From DASSBR01 sp035708085 (GTDB taxonomy: Bacteria > Pseudomonadota > Gammaproteobacteria > Natronospirales > DASSBR01), in the NCBI GenBank assembly GCA_035708085.1, contig DASSTE010000039.1, forward strand, positions 1 to 27,738: DNA of 27,738 bases, in the 5' to 3' direction. Within the stretch, counting starts at the first letter, position 1. Every line of letters begins with the position of its first letter. The position numbers and the translations under genes are program-made. This document shows positions 19,633 to 25,972 of the stretch, piece after piece. Below the pieces are notes generated by a model. The model was not told the origin of the DNA. It did not search any database and saw only the letters and a list, made by a program, of their open reading frames with translations.

Positions 19633-20043
19633 ATGGATGTATTCGCAAGATTTCTGCCATTGGGGGCCGTCGCCGTACTGCTTGCGGCGTGCGCTTCGGC
19701 CCCGCCCCCGACGCTTCCCAATTCCGCGCTGGCCGATGCCCAGACGGCGATTTCACAGGCCGAACAGGCCGACGCCGACCGTTATGCAGCCGTGACCCTC
19801 GACAATGCGCGCAACAAATTGACCGCGGCCAAGAACCTGCTCGGCCCCGATCAAGACGACGAGGACAAGTACGATGACGCCCGGCGGCTGGCCGAGGAAG
19901 CGGCCGCCGACGCCGAACTCGCGCGCGCCGAAGCGCTCGCCAAACAGGCCGAGGCGCACGCGCAGGCGGCACAGGAAAAGGCGGCGCACACGCCGGCCCT
20001 TAATACGCCGCAGCCGCTCAACCCGCCGGGAGGTGCGTCATGA
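19633..20043 (+). CDS. DUF4398 lipoprotein
   Basis: A small lipoprotein of 136 residues. The signal ends in LLAAC with acylation at Cys20; a DUF4398-type helical region follows (SALADAQTAISQAEQADADRY, then an Ala/Glu-rich helix with 4-residue AEA repeats) and the C-terminus is proline-rich. A strong ribosome binding site AAGGAG lies eight bases before the ATG. It overlaps the next gene by four bases (ATGA), so the two are made together. The residue after the lipid-bearing Cys is Ala, which would favour outer-membrane sorting. Function unknown; a periplasmic spacer or cell-wall role is inferred from its partner. Confidence 0.88.
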   Translation: MDVFARFLPLGAVAVLLAACASAPPPTLPNSALADAQTAISQAEQADADRYAAVTLDNARNKLTAAKNLLGPDQDDEDKYDDARRLAEEAAADAELARAEALAKQAEAHAQAAQEKAAHTPALNTPQPLNPPGGAS

Positions 20044-20969
20044 AATATTGCTATGCTCTCATCATCGTCACGCTGACGGCGCTATTTGCCGGCTGCGCCA
20101 GCGAGCCGCCGCATCCGCGTCTCGATCGGGCCCGCGCCGAAGTGCAGCAGGCGCAGGCCAACCCGCTGGTCACCGAGTACGCAGCGTCCGCGCTCGCACA
20201 GGCGCAGGACGCGCTGGCGCGTGCGCAGGCGAGCCTGCAGCAGGATCAGCCGGAGGAGACCGACTACCTCGCCTATATCGCCGAGCGGCGCGCGCAGATT
20301 GCGGTTGCCAACGCGCGCGAGGCCAAGGCGAAGGAAAAGGCCCAGGAAGCGGACATCGCGCGCCAGCAGGCATTGCAGTCGGAAACGGCGAATGCCCGCG
20401 AGCAGGCGGCCTCGGCCCAGTCTGCAGCGGTAGCCGCACAACAGCAGGCAGCCTCCGCGCAGACCGCCGCGGCCGCCGCCCGCCAACAGGCGCAGGCGGC
20501 CCGGAAGCAGGCCGCCGCGGCGCAGGCTCAAAATCAGCAGGCGCAATCTCAACTGCAGTTGCTCAAAGGCAAGCTTTCGGACCTGCATCCGCGCCAGACA
20601 GCGAATGGCATTGTGCTGACGCTGGGCGACGTGCTGTTCGGGTTCAACAAGGCCGACCTCAAACCCAGTGCCAATCCGACCCTGAATGAACTCGCGGAAT
20701 TCCTCCGTAACCATCCAGGCTCGCAGATCGTCATCAACGGCTATACCGACAGCGTCGGGAGCGCGTCCTACAACCAGCGGTTGTCGGCGGAACGCGCCGA
20801 AGCGGTTGCAAGCGCGCTCGAGCGGCGCGGTATCGACAGCAGTCGGATGACGACGCACGGCTTTGGCGAGACGGACCCGATCGCGAGCAACGCGACCCAG
20901 GAGGGGCGCGCCAAGAATCGCCGGGTCGAATTCGTTATCAAGAACATCGGCAACGCTCAGTCGCCCTGA
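20040..20969 (+). CDS. DUF4398 and OmpA-domain lipoprotein
   Basis: A 309-residue lipoprotein. The signal ends FAGC (Cys19), then a DUF4398 segment (RLDRARAEVQQAQANPLVTEYAAS) resembling the upstream protein, then a long Ala/Gln-rich coiled coil at about 75-175, and an OmpA-like peptidoglycan-binding domain from about 190 (GDVLFGFNKADLKP, NGYTDSVGSASYNQRLSAER, NRRVEFVI). This is the layout of an outer-membrane anchor with a rod that reaches the cell wall. It overlaps the first lipoprotein gene by four bases. Its last 13 bases overlap the convergent SAM hydrolase-like gene. Confidence 0.92.
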   Translation: MKYCYALIIVTLTALFAGCASEPPHPRLDRARAEVQQAQANPLVTEYAASALAQAQDALARAQASLQQDQPEETDYLAYIAERRAQIAVANAREAKAKEKAQEADIARQQALQSETANAREQAASAQSAAVAAQQQAASAQTAAAAARQQAQAARKQAAAAQAQNQQAQSQLQLLKGKLSDLHPRQTANGIVLTLGDVLFGFNKADLKPSANPTLNELAEFLRNHPGSQIVINGYTDSVGSASYNQRLSAERAEAVASALERRGIDSSRMTTHGFGETDPIASNATQEGRAKNRRVEFVIKNIGNAQSP

Positions 20970-21691
20970 AGCACGGTCGCATCGCCGACGTGCAGACCGA
21001 GTGTCTGCGCGGCGCTGGCACGGCCGGCGGCGATCTCGACCAGGCCGTCGGAGTTGACGTACCAGAACGGCTCCCGCGGGGCGACCGCGCGATACGATGC
21101 CGCCTTTGCCAATCTGTGCCCGCCCACCGCCAGCGTCGCCGCCGTCGCAAGCCGGCTGCCGCGGATGCCGGTCGCCGCATTGCCAAAGCCATCGATGTAG
21201 ATAATCTCGCTGAGGTCCGGCGGCCAGTCGACCGGCACCCGCTCGACGGCGACGCCGCCCGCGGCTTCCGGCGCCTGCCCCAGTGCCAGCCGCGCCGCGA
21301 CCGGCGCGTACAGGTCACGGCCGTGAAAGCCGGCTGACAGATTGCGCGCCTCCGGGCGCCAGTCGATTTGCCACCATACCGGATTGTCCGCACGCGCAGC
21401 CACAATCTCCAGCAGACCGTTGTCCGGCCCGACAAACCAGTATGCGCCGGCGCGCACGATCACCGGATCACGCGCCCCGACATCCGGATCGACCACGCAT
21501 AGAAATACTGTCCCGTCCGGCGCGTCATGCGCGAGCGCCGCCAACAGGTAGGCGGCGCTGCGCGGCCTGAACCGCGGCGCGTCCGCCATCAGGTGCACGA
21601 CCGGCACGTTCGGCGCGAGGCGGTGCAGCACGAGTTCAAGCTGGCCGAGGTACGGCCCTTCGCGACCGAAATCGGTAAAGGTCAGAATCAT
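20957..21691 (-). CDS. SAM hydrolase/SAM-dependent halogenase family protein (DUF62)
   Basis: A 244-residue member of the S-adenosyl-L-methionine hydroxide adenosyltransferase family, which in non-halogenase members splits SAM to adenosine and methionine. Family landmarks are TDFG at residues 6-9, VDPDVG, GPDNGLLE, the FHGRDLYAPVAA segment and the second-domain IIYIDGFGNAATGI. Most bacterial members are hydroxide-type hydrolases, and there is no halogenation gene nearby, so that activity is the likeliest. The start ATG 21691 has only a weak ribosome binding site. It is transcribed divergently from the permease. Confidence 0.88.
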   Translation of the reverse strand: MILTFTDFGREGPYLGQLELVLHRLAPNVPVVHLMADAPRFRPRSAAYLLAALAHDAPDGTVFLCVVDPDVGARDPVIVRAGAYWFVGPDNGLLEIVAARADNPVWWQIDWRPEARNLSAGFHGRDLYAPVAARLALGQAPEAAGGVAVERVPVDWPPDLSEIIYIDGFGNAATGIRGSRLATAATLAVGGHRLAKAASYRAVAPREPFWYVNSDGLVEIAAGRASAAQTLGLHVGDATVLQGD

Positions 21692-21705
21692 GCACGTCTA
21701 ATCCG

Positions 21706-21711
21706 TATAAT
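21706..21711 (+). promoter_or_regulatory. Perfect -10 box for the SLC13-type permease
   Basis: TATAAT 37 bases before the TTG start codon. A matching -35 is weak (TCAGAA or CAGAAT, 17-18 bases upstream), so an activator may be needed. The 56-base divergent gap must also serve the SAM hydrolase-like gene. Confidence 0.5.
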
Positions 21712-21747
21712 CCTCGGACGTTAGAAAGATACCATTGGGAGCCACTA

Positions 21748-23520
21748 TTGTCGGTTGACGCCTGGATCGCGGTCGCGGTTACACTTGGCTGCCTGGGAAT
21801 GCTGGCGCTGACGCGCATCGCCGCCGACCTCATCATGATCGCCGGATTAAGCGTGCTGATGGCGCTGGGCGTGCTCGCGCCCGGCGAGGCGCTGGCCGGC
21901 TTTGCCAACCAGGGCGTGCTGACGATCGCCGCGCTGTATGTGGTGGCTGCGGGCCTGCGCGAAACCGGCGCCGTGAACGTGCTGATCCGCTACGTCTTCG
22001 GAAGACCGTCAAGCGTCACTGTGGCACAACTCCGCATGATGCTGCCGGTGACGTTCTTGAGCGCGTTCATGAACAACACGCCGGTAGTGGCGACGTTCCT
22101 GCCGGCGGTGCAGGACTGGGCCAAGCGCCAGCGCATCTCGGTATCGAAACTGATGATTCCGCTGAGTTACGCGGCGATCCTAGGCGGCACCTGCACGCTG
22201 ATCGGCACCAGCACGAACCTGGTGGTGGACGGCCTGCTGATATCGCGCGCGCACCTGCCCGGCTTCGGCTTTTTTGAACTCACCACCCTCGGCATTCCGT
22301 ACGCGATCGTCGGTGTCGGCTACGTGCTGCTGCTCGGGCGCTGGCGGTTGCCGGAGCGCGTGGCGGCCATGGAGAACCTGCAGGATCCGCGCGAATACAC
22401 GGTCGAAATGCTCGTTGAGCCCGGCAGCCCGCTTGCCGGCATGACCATTCAGCAAGCCGGCCTGCGCCAGTTGCCCGGACTGTTCCTGATCGAAATCGAC
22501 CGCGACGGCCACGTGGTACCGGCCGCCGGGCCGAACGAGCAGTTGCAGGACGGCGACCGGCTGGTATTCGCCGGGATCACCGACTCCATCATCGACCTGC
22601 AGCGCATCAAGGGCCTGACGCCGGCGACCGATCAGGTGTTCAAGCTGCAGTCGCCGCGCCCGGCGCGGACGCTGATCGAAGCGGTGATCGCCGCACACTC
22701 GCCGATGGCCGGCCAGACCGTGCGTGAAGGCGCGTTCCGGTCCCGCTACAACGCTGTGGTGATTGCGGTCGCCCGCGACGGCCAGCGCATCCGCCGCAAG
22801 ATCGGCGACATCAAGCTGCGGGCCGGCGACACGCTGCTGCTCGAAACCACGCCGGATTTCATCGACCGCCACGGCCGCTCGCGCGATTTTCTACTGCTGC
22901 GGCCGATCGAAGGATCGGTGTTCCCGCGCCACGAACGCAGTTGGCTCGCCTGGCTGATTCTGATCGGCCTGGTCGTTACCGCCAGCGTCGGCGTGCTCAA
23001 CCTGGTGACTGCCGCCTTTCTCGCCGCCGGCGCCATGCTCCTCACCGGCTGCTGCAGCGTGTCGGTCGCGCGCCGCAGCATCGAGCTTGAAGTGCTGCTG
23101 GTGATCGCCGCCTCGTTCGGCATCGGCCGTGCCCTGCAAACGAGCGGCGCCGCCCACGCATTCGCGACATCGCTGCTCGCGATGGCCGGCGACCAGCCGT
23201 GGGTCCTGCTGGCAGTGATCTACTTCCTGACGATGGCGCTGACTGAAACCGTCACCAACAACGCCGCCGCCGTGATCATGTTCCCGCTCGCGCTTGCGAC
23301 GACCAGCGCGCTGGGGCTCGACTTCCGGCCGTTCGCCATTGCGATTGCATTCGCCGCATCGGCGAGCTTCGCTACGCCGATCGGATATCAGACGAATTTG
23401 ATGGTGTATGGGCCAGGCGGCTACCGGTTCACGGACTATTTGCGGTTCGGGTTGCCGTTGAATTTGATTCTGGCGGCGGTCGCGCTGGGGTTGATTCCGG
23501 TGATTTGGCCGTTGGGGTAA
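21748..23520 (+). CDS. SLC13-family permease with two RCK_C (TrkA-C) domains
   Basis: A 590-residue inner-membrane transporter. Membrane segments at about 1-200 include FMNNTPVVATFLPAV and GTSTNLVVDGLL; two tandem RCK_C-type domains lie at about 205-285 and 290-375 (VEPGSPLAGMTIQQAGLRQ, HSPMAGQTVREGAFRSRYN); a second membrane half has TETVTNNAAAVIMFPLAL and ATPIGYQTNLMV. This is the layout of the divalent-anion (SLC13, ArsB/NhaD-like) permeases with cytosolic regulatory domains; likely substrates are sulfate or dicarboxylates, not resolvable here. The start is TTG, supported by GGGAG six bases upstream and no alternative near the conserved N-terminus. Confidence 0.88.
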   Translation: MSVDAWIAVAVTLGCLGMLALTRIAADLIMIAGLSVLMALGVLAPGEALAGFANQGVLTIAALYVVAAGLRETGAVNVLIRYVFGRPSSVTVAQLRMMLPVTFLSAFMNNTPVVATFLPAVQDWAKRQRISVSKLMIPLSYAAILGGTCTLIGTSTNLVVDGLLISRAHLPGFGFFELTTLGIPYAIVGVGYVLLLGRWRLPERVAAMENLQDPREYTVEMLVEPGSPLAGMTIQQAGLRQLPGLFLIEIDRDGHVVPAAGPNEQLQDGDRLVFAGITDSIIDLQRIKGLTPATDQVFKLQSPRPARTLIEAVIAAHSPMAGQTVREGAFRSRYNAVVIAVARDGQRIRRKIGDIKLRAGDTLLLETTPDFIDRHGRSRDFLLLRPIEGSVFPRHERSWLAWLILIGLVVTASVGVLNLVTAAFLAAGAMLLTGCCSVSVARRSIELEVLLVIAASFGIGRALQTSGAAHAFATSLLAMAGDQPWVLLAVIYFLTMALTETVTNNAAAVIMFPLALATTSALGLDFRPFAIAIAFAASASFATPIGYQTNLMVYGPGGYRFTDYLRFGLPLNLILAAVALGLIPVIWPLG

Positions 23521-23532
23521 AAAGCGAAGGCG

Positions 23533-23556
23533 AAAAAAGGCCCGCGGAAGCGGGCC
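23533..23556 (-). terminator. Intrinsic terminator after the tRNA-Gln remnant
   Basis: On the minus strand a 7-bp stem GGCCCGC/GCGGGCC with a UUCC loop (23556-23539) is followed by six T. It is a diverged copy of the terminator at 23693-23718 and lies 12 bases beyond the stop of the opposing permease gene. Confidence 0.8.
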
Positions 23557-23561
23557 ATGTT

Positions 23562-23666
23562 TGGCTGGGGGACCTGGATTACGCCGGGCCGTCCTGCCCG
23601 GCGCCCTTCGGGCCAGCGGCGGAGCCGCTGTTCAAAATCGCTCCCGGCGATTTTGTCGAACCAGGT
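23562..23666 (-). pseudogene. Broken second copy of tRNA-Gln (3' part, T-loop split)
   Basis: Bases 23562-23580 repeat exactly the tRNA-Gln 3' end including CCA, acceptor 3' strand and half the T arm (compare 23721-23739). The other half of the T arm (CGAACCAGG on the plus strand) resumes at 23657 after a 76-base insertion. No D arm, anticodon arm or 5' acceptor strand remains, so it cannot be a working tRNA. Its own terminator copy follows. Confidence 0.8.
23581..23656. repeat. Chain of four hairpins inserted in the T-loop of the tRNA remnant
   Basis: Four successive inverted repeats: 8 bp CGCCGGGC/GCCCGGCG (23582-23603), 4 bp GCCC-TTC-GGGC (23603-23613), 7 bp CAGCGGC/GCCGCTG (23614-23630) and 9 bp CAAAATCGC/GCGATTTTG (23633-23655). 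The outer T-stem halves ACCTGG (23572-23577) and CCAGGT (23661-23666) close the structure. No reading frame or transposase is present. Confidence 0.8.
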
Positions 23667-23692
23667 GATTCTCATCCAGGGTCGACAAATGA

Positions 23693-23718
23693 AAATGGCC
23701 CGCCGAAGCGGACCATTT
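23693..23718 (-). terminator. Intrinsic terminator of tRNA-Gln
   Basis: On the minus strand an 11-bp stem (AAATGGTCCGC / GCGGGCCATTT, one G-U pair) with a UUCG loop, beginning three bases after the encoded CCA and running into TTTTC. Confidence 0.8.
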
Positions 23719-23720
23719 GA

Positions 23721-23794
23721 TGGCTGGGGGACCTGGATTCGAACCAGGGTTGGCGGAGTCAGAGTCCGCAGTCCTACCGCTAGACGATCCCCCA
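23721..23794 (-). tRNA. tRNA-Gln (anticodon CUG)
   Basis: A 74-base cloverleaf with encoded CCA. Acceptor 5' strand TGGGGGA pairs with TCCCCCA; D arm GTCTAGCGGTAGGAC; anticodon stem GCGGA/TCCGC with loop CTCTGAC, giving anticodon CUG; T arm CCTGGTTCGAATCCAGG. It matches E. coli tRNA-Gln in the T arm and in the G73-CCA end. It lies 83 bases downstream of rpsI on the same strand. Confidence 0.96.
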
Positions 23795-23800
23795 ATTACT

Positions 23801-23848
23801 GGAGCTTTCTTGCTCCTTCTCCCTCAGGGAGAAGGTTGGGATGAGGGG
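23801..23848. repeat. Dispersed palindromic repeat, copy 2 (rpsI-tRNA gap)
   Basis: A 10-bp inverted repeat CCTTCTCCCT / AGGGAGAAGG around a single C (23815-23835) with the tail TTGGGATGAGGGG. It matches copy 1 at 13330-13363 apart from one paired change in the arms and small changes in the tail. Just before it, GGAGC-TTTCTT-GCTCC (23801-23816) forms another short hairpin. It may end rpsI transcripts, though no T-run follows. Confidence 0.82.
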
Positions 23849-23877
23849 CACTCAATAAGCTTCCCTCAACCTGCGCA

Positions 23878-24279
23878 TTAGCGCTTGGAGTACTGCGGTG
23901 CGCGGCGGGCCTTGTGCAGGCCGACCTTTTTGCGTTCGACTTCGCGATCATCGCGGGTGACGAAGCCGGCCTTGCGCAACGCCGGGCGGTGCGCTTCGTC
24001 GTACGCCATCAGCGCGCGCGTCAGGCCGTGGCGAATGGCGCCCGCCTGGCCGGTGTTGCCGCCGCCGGTCACGGTGACGGTGATGTCGAAGTTCTTCAGC
24101 ATGTCGACGACTTCGAGCGGCTGGCGCACGATCATCCGCGAGGTTTCACGACCGAAATAGTCGTCCAGCGGTTTGCCGTTGACGTTGATGGCGCCGTTGC
24201 CGGAGCGCAGGAAGACGCGCGCGACCGAAGTCTTGCGGCGGCCGGTGCCGTAGTGGGCGTTGCTTTCTACCGTAGCCAT
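23878..24279 (-). CDS. rpsI: Ribosomal protein S9
   Basis: S9 of the 30S head, 133 residues. YGTGRRKTSVARVFLRSGNG and VTVTGGGNTGQAGAIRHGLTRAL are hallmarks, and the C-terminal tail RRAPQYSKR is the segment that contacts P-site tRNA. The frame is open further upstream inside rplM, but the conserved start is ATG 24279, one base after the rplM stop codon, so it is co-translated with rplM. Confidence 0.97.
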   Translation of the reverse strand: MATVESNAHYGTGRRKTSVARVFLRSGNGAINVNGKPLDDYFGRETSRMIVRQPLEVVDMLKNFDITVTVTGGGNTGQAGAIRHGLTRALMAYDEAHRPALRKAGFVTRDDREVERKKVGLHKARRAPQYSKR

Positions 24280-24280
24280 G

Positions 24281-24709
24281 TCAGATTTCCAGAGGTTGCG
24301 GTTGCTGCGCCGTGTGTTTGTGCTCCGCACCGGCGTAGACCTTGAGTTTCTTGAACATCGCACGGCCCAGCGGATTCTTCGGAAGCATGCCGCGCACGGC
24401 CTCTTCGATCACGCGCTCGGGCGCCTTGGCGAGCAGCTTCTCCAGCGAAATCGACTTCATATGGCCGATGTAGCCGGTGTGGTGGTAATACATCTTGTCG
24501 GCGCGCTTGTTGCCGGTAACGTGGACCTTCTCGGCGTTCACGACCACGATGTAGTCGCCGGTATCCACGTGCGGCGTGTAAACGGGCTTGTGCTTGCCGC
24601 GCAGGCGGCGGGCAATTTCGGTCGACAGGCGGCCAAGCGTCTTGCCGGCGGCATCGACGACGTACCAGTCGCGCCTGACTTCGGCCGGCTTGGCTGAAAA
24701 AGTGGTCAT
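24281..24709 (-). CDS. rplM: Ribosomal protein L13
   Basis: L13 of the 50S subunit, 142 residues as in E. coli. RDWYVVDAAGKTLGRLSTEIARRLRGKHK, DTGDYIVVVNA, YYHHTGYIGHMKS and VRGMLPKNPLGR are diagnostic. It heads the rplM-rpsI operon, which has a near-consensus promoter and a very short leader whose ribosome binding site sits in a hairpin. Confidence 0.97.
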   Translation of the reverse strand: MTTFSAKPAEVRRDWYVVDAAGKTLGRLSTEIARRLRGKHKPVYTPHVDTGDYIVVVNAEKVHVTGNKRADKMYYHHTGYIGHMKSISLEKLLAKAPERVIEEAVRGMLPKNPLGRAMFKKLKVYAGAEHKHTAQQPQPLEI

Positions 24710-24711
24710 GG

Positions 24712-24726
24712 CTCTCGCTCCGAGAG
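24712..24726 (-). promoter_or_regulatory. Leader hairpin enclosing the rplM ribosome binding site
   Basis: On the minus strand CTCTCG-GAG-CGAGAG forms a 6-bp stem with the Shine-Dalgarno bases in stem and loop, two bases before the ATG. An alternative 4-bp stem CCGA-TCTC-TCGG (24731-24720) would compete with it. In E. coli L13 represses its own operon through the rplM leader; a similar control here is inferred. Confidence 0.55.
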
Positions 24727-24742
24727 ATCGGAAAAGGCGGAA

Positions 24743-24771
24743 ATATTACCGGAGGCGCGGGCGCATTTCAA
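24743..24771 (-). promoter_or_regulatory. sigma-70 promoter of rplM-rpsI
   Basis: TTGAAA (24771-24766) and TAATAT (24748-24743) are separated by 17 bases. The predicted start near 24736 gives a leader of about 27 bases. Confidence 0.75.
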
Positions 24772-24791
24772 CTGGAAGTGCGCCGCCGAAA

Positions 24792-25100
24792 TCACATCAG
24801 CAGGCGTTCGACCACGCGGCCGTGCGCCAGGTGCTCATCAACGATTTCATTAATGTCGTCCTCGTCGGCATAGGTGTACCAGACGCCTTCCGGATACACG
24901 ACGATCGTCGGCCCTTCGTCGCAGCGGTCCATGCAGCCGGCACGGTTGACGCGCACGCCGCCGGGGCCGGCAAGGCCGAGCGCCTTGACGCGCGCCTTGG
25001 CGTGCTTGCGCATCCGCTCGGCATCGTGATTCTGGCAACAAGGCGAACCGTCGTCACGCTGGTTGATGCAGAAAAAGATGTGATGCTTATAGTACGACAT
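24792..25100 (-). CDS. Thioredoxin-like [2Fe-2S] ferredoxin
   Basis: A 102-residue protein of the thioredoxin-fold 2Fe-2S ferredoxin type. It begins MSYYKHHIFFCINQRDDGSPCC; Cys11, Cys22, Cys56 and Cys60 (AGCMDRC) are the likely cluster ligands, with Cys21 extra, followed by VVYPEGVWYTY. Related small ferredoxins occur widely in proteobacteria with unknown partners. The ATG is three bases after the stop of the upstream DUF481 gene and lacks a ribosome binding site, so it is probably coupled to it. Confidence 0.87.
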   Translation of the reverse strand: MSYYKHHIFFCINQRDDGSPCCQNHDAERMRKHAKARVKALGLAGPGGVRVNRAGCMDRCDEGPTIVVYPEGVWYTYADEDDINEIVDEHLAHGRVVERLLM

Positions 25101-25103
25101 TGT

Positions 25104-25883
25104 CTAAAAAGCGTATTGCAGCGATACCGCCGTGTAAGTGTCGGTGTTCTCGGTTCGTCCCGGGACGTTGGTATTGTGCTTGATCGTGTACGACAGCACC
25201 AGCGAAAAATCCTTGATCATCTTGAGCGTCAGGCTGGTCGCGGACTCGATGCGCGTGTTGTTGGTGCCGTATTCGACGACGAGACCCTCACCGAAGCTGC
25301 TGTTGTCGCTGATCTGCCACGAATAATCGCTCGCCAGCTGCACGATCGCCGAATTGCGGCTGCCGTCATTCTGGATATCCTCCTGGCGCGCACCCACGCC
25401 GATCTGGGCAGACCACGTCTGCGCCGGCGTGTGCAGAATCCGGCGCCCATAGCCGATCGCCTCGGAGGTACGCTGCTCGACCCCGGCGAAGTCGTCGTGA
25501 CTGTAGCCGATGTTCTCGAACACGTAGTTGTTCGGCGTGAACAGGTAATCGCTCTGCTGCTCCGCCTGCAGACTGCTGGCGGTGGTCACGCCCTTGTCGG
25601 TGGCGCGGATTTTCTCGGCGGACAGCACGTGGTACCACCGCGCGGCGCCGTAGGCGAGGCCGAATTTCGCATCGAGACTGCTGGTGTCGGTGTTGCCGGT
25701 GGTCGCGGTATAACCGAGCGCCGCGCTGCCGGAAAAGCCCTGATCATATTGGCCCGGTGCGCCGCCACCGGCAATCGTGTCGAGTTGGCTCGCATCATCC
25801 GCCGCAAAGGCGGGCGCGGCTGCAAGTATCAGGCTCAGGGGAACAATCAGCGGCAGGTAGCGCCGCAACGACGAAGAAACCAC
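25104..25883 (-). CDS. DUF481 (YdiY-like) outer-membrane protein B
   Basis: A 259-residue secreted beta-strand protein. The signal peptide ends AAPAFAAD; the mature part repeats alternating strands (ALGYTATTGNTDTSSLDAKFG, RTSEAIGYGRRIL) and ends in SLQYAF with a terminal Phe, the signature of an outer-membrane barrel. The family includes salt-induced outer-membrane proteins. The GTG start at 25883 has AAAGGAG six bases upstream. It is a paralogue of the preceding gene (shared GYTATTGNT, RTSEAIGYGRRIL, TLKMI/SYTIKHN segments) and leads directly into the ferredoxin. Confidence 0.9.
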   Translation of the reverse strand: MVSSSLRRYLPLIVPLSLILAAAPAFAADDASQLDTIAGGGAPGQYDQGFSGSAALGYTATTGNTDTSSLDAKFGLAYGAARWYHVLSAEKIRATDKGVTTASSLQAEQQSDYLFTPNNYVFENIGYSHDDFAGVEQRTSEAIGYGRRILHTPAQTWSAQIGVGARQEDIQNDGSRNSAIVQLASDYSWQISDNSSFGEGLVVEYGTNNTRIESATSLTLKMIKDFSLVLSYTIKHNTNVPGRTENTDTYTAVSLQYAF

Positions 25884-25972
25884 TTTGCACTCCTTTGCTT
25901 TGGGCTGGTCCGTTGCCGATGCTCGGCCCGCGCATCATAGCGCGTTACGGCCACCGGCGCGACTTCGGTCGA

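Noticed and set aside
23562..23580. Prophage or genomic island attachment site next to tRNA-Gln
   Set aside because: The repeated tRNA end resembles an attachment duplication, but only about 140 bases lie between the copies and there is no integrase, so an island is not supported; the repeat is reported as a remnant instead.
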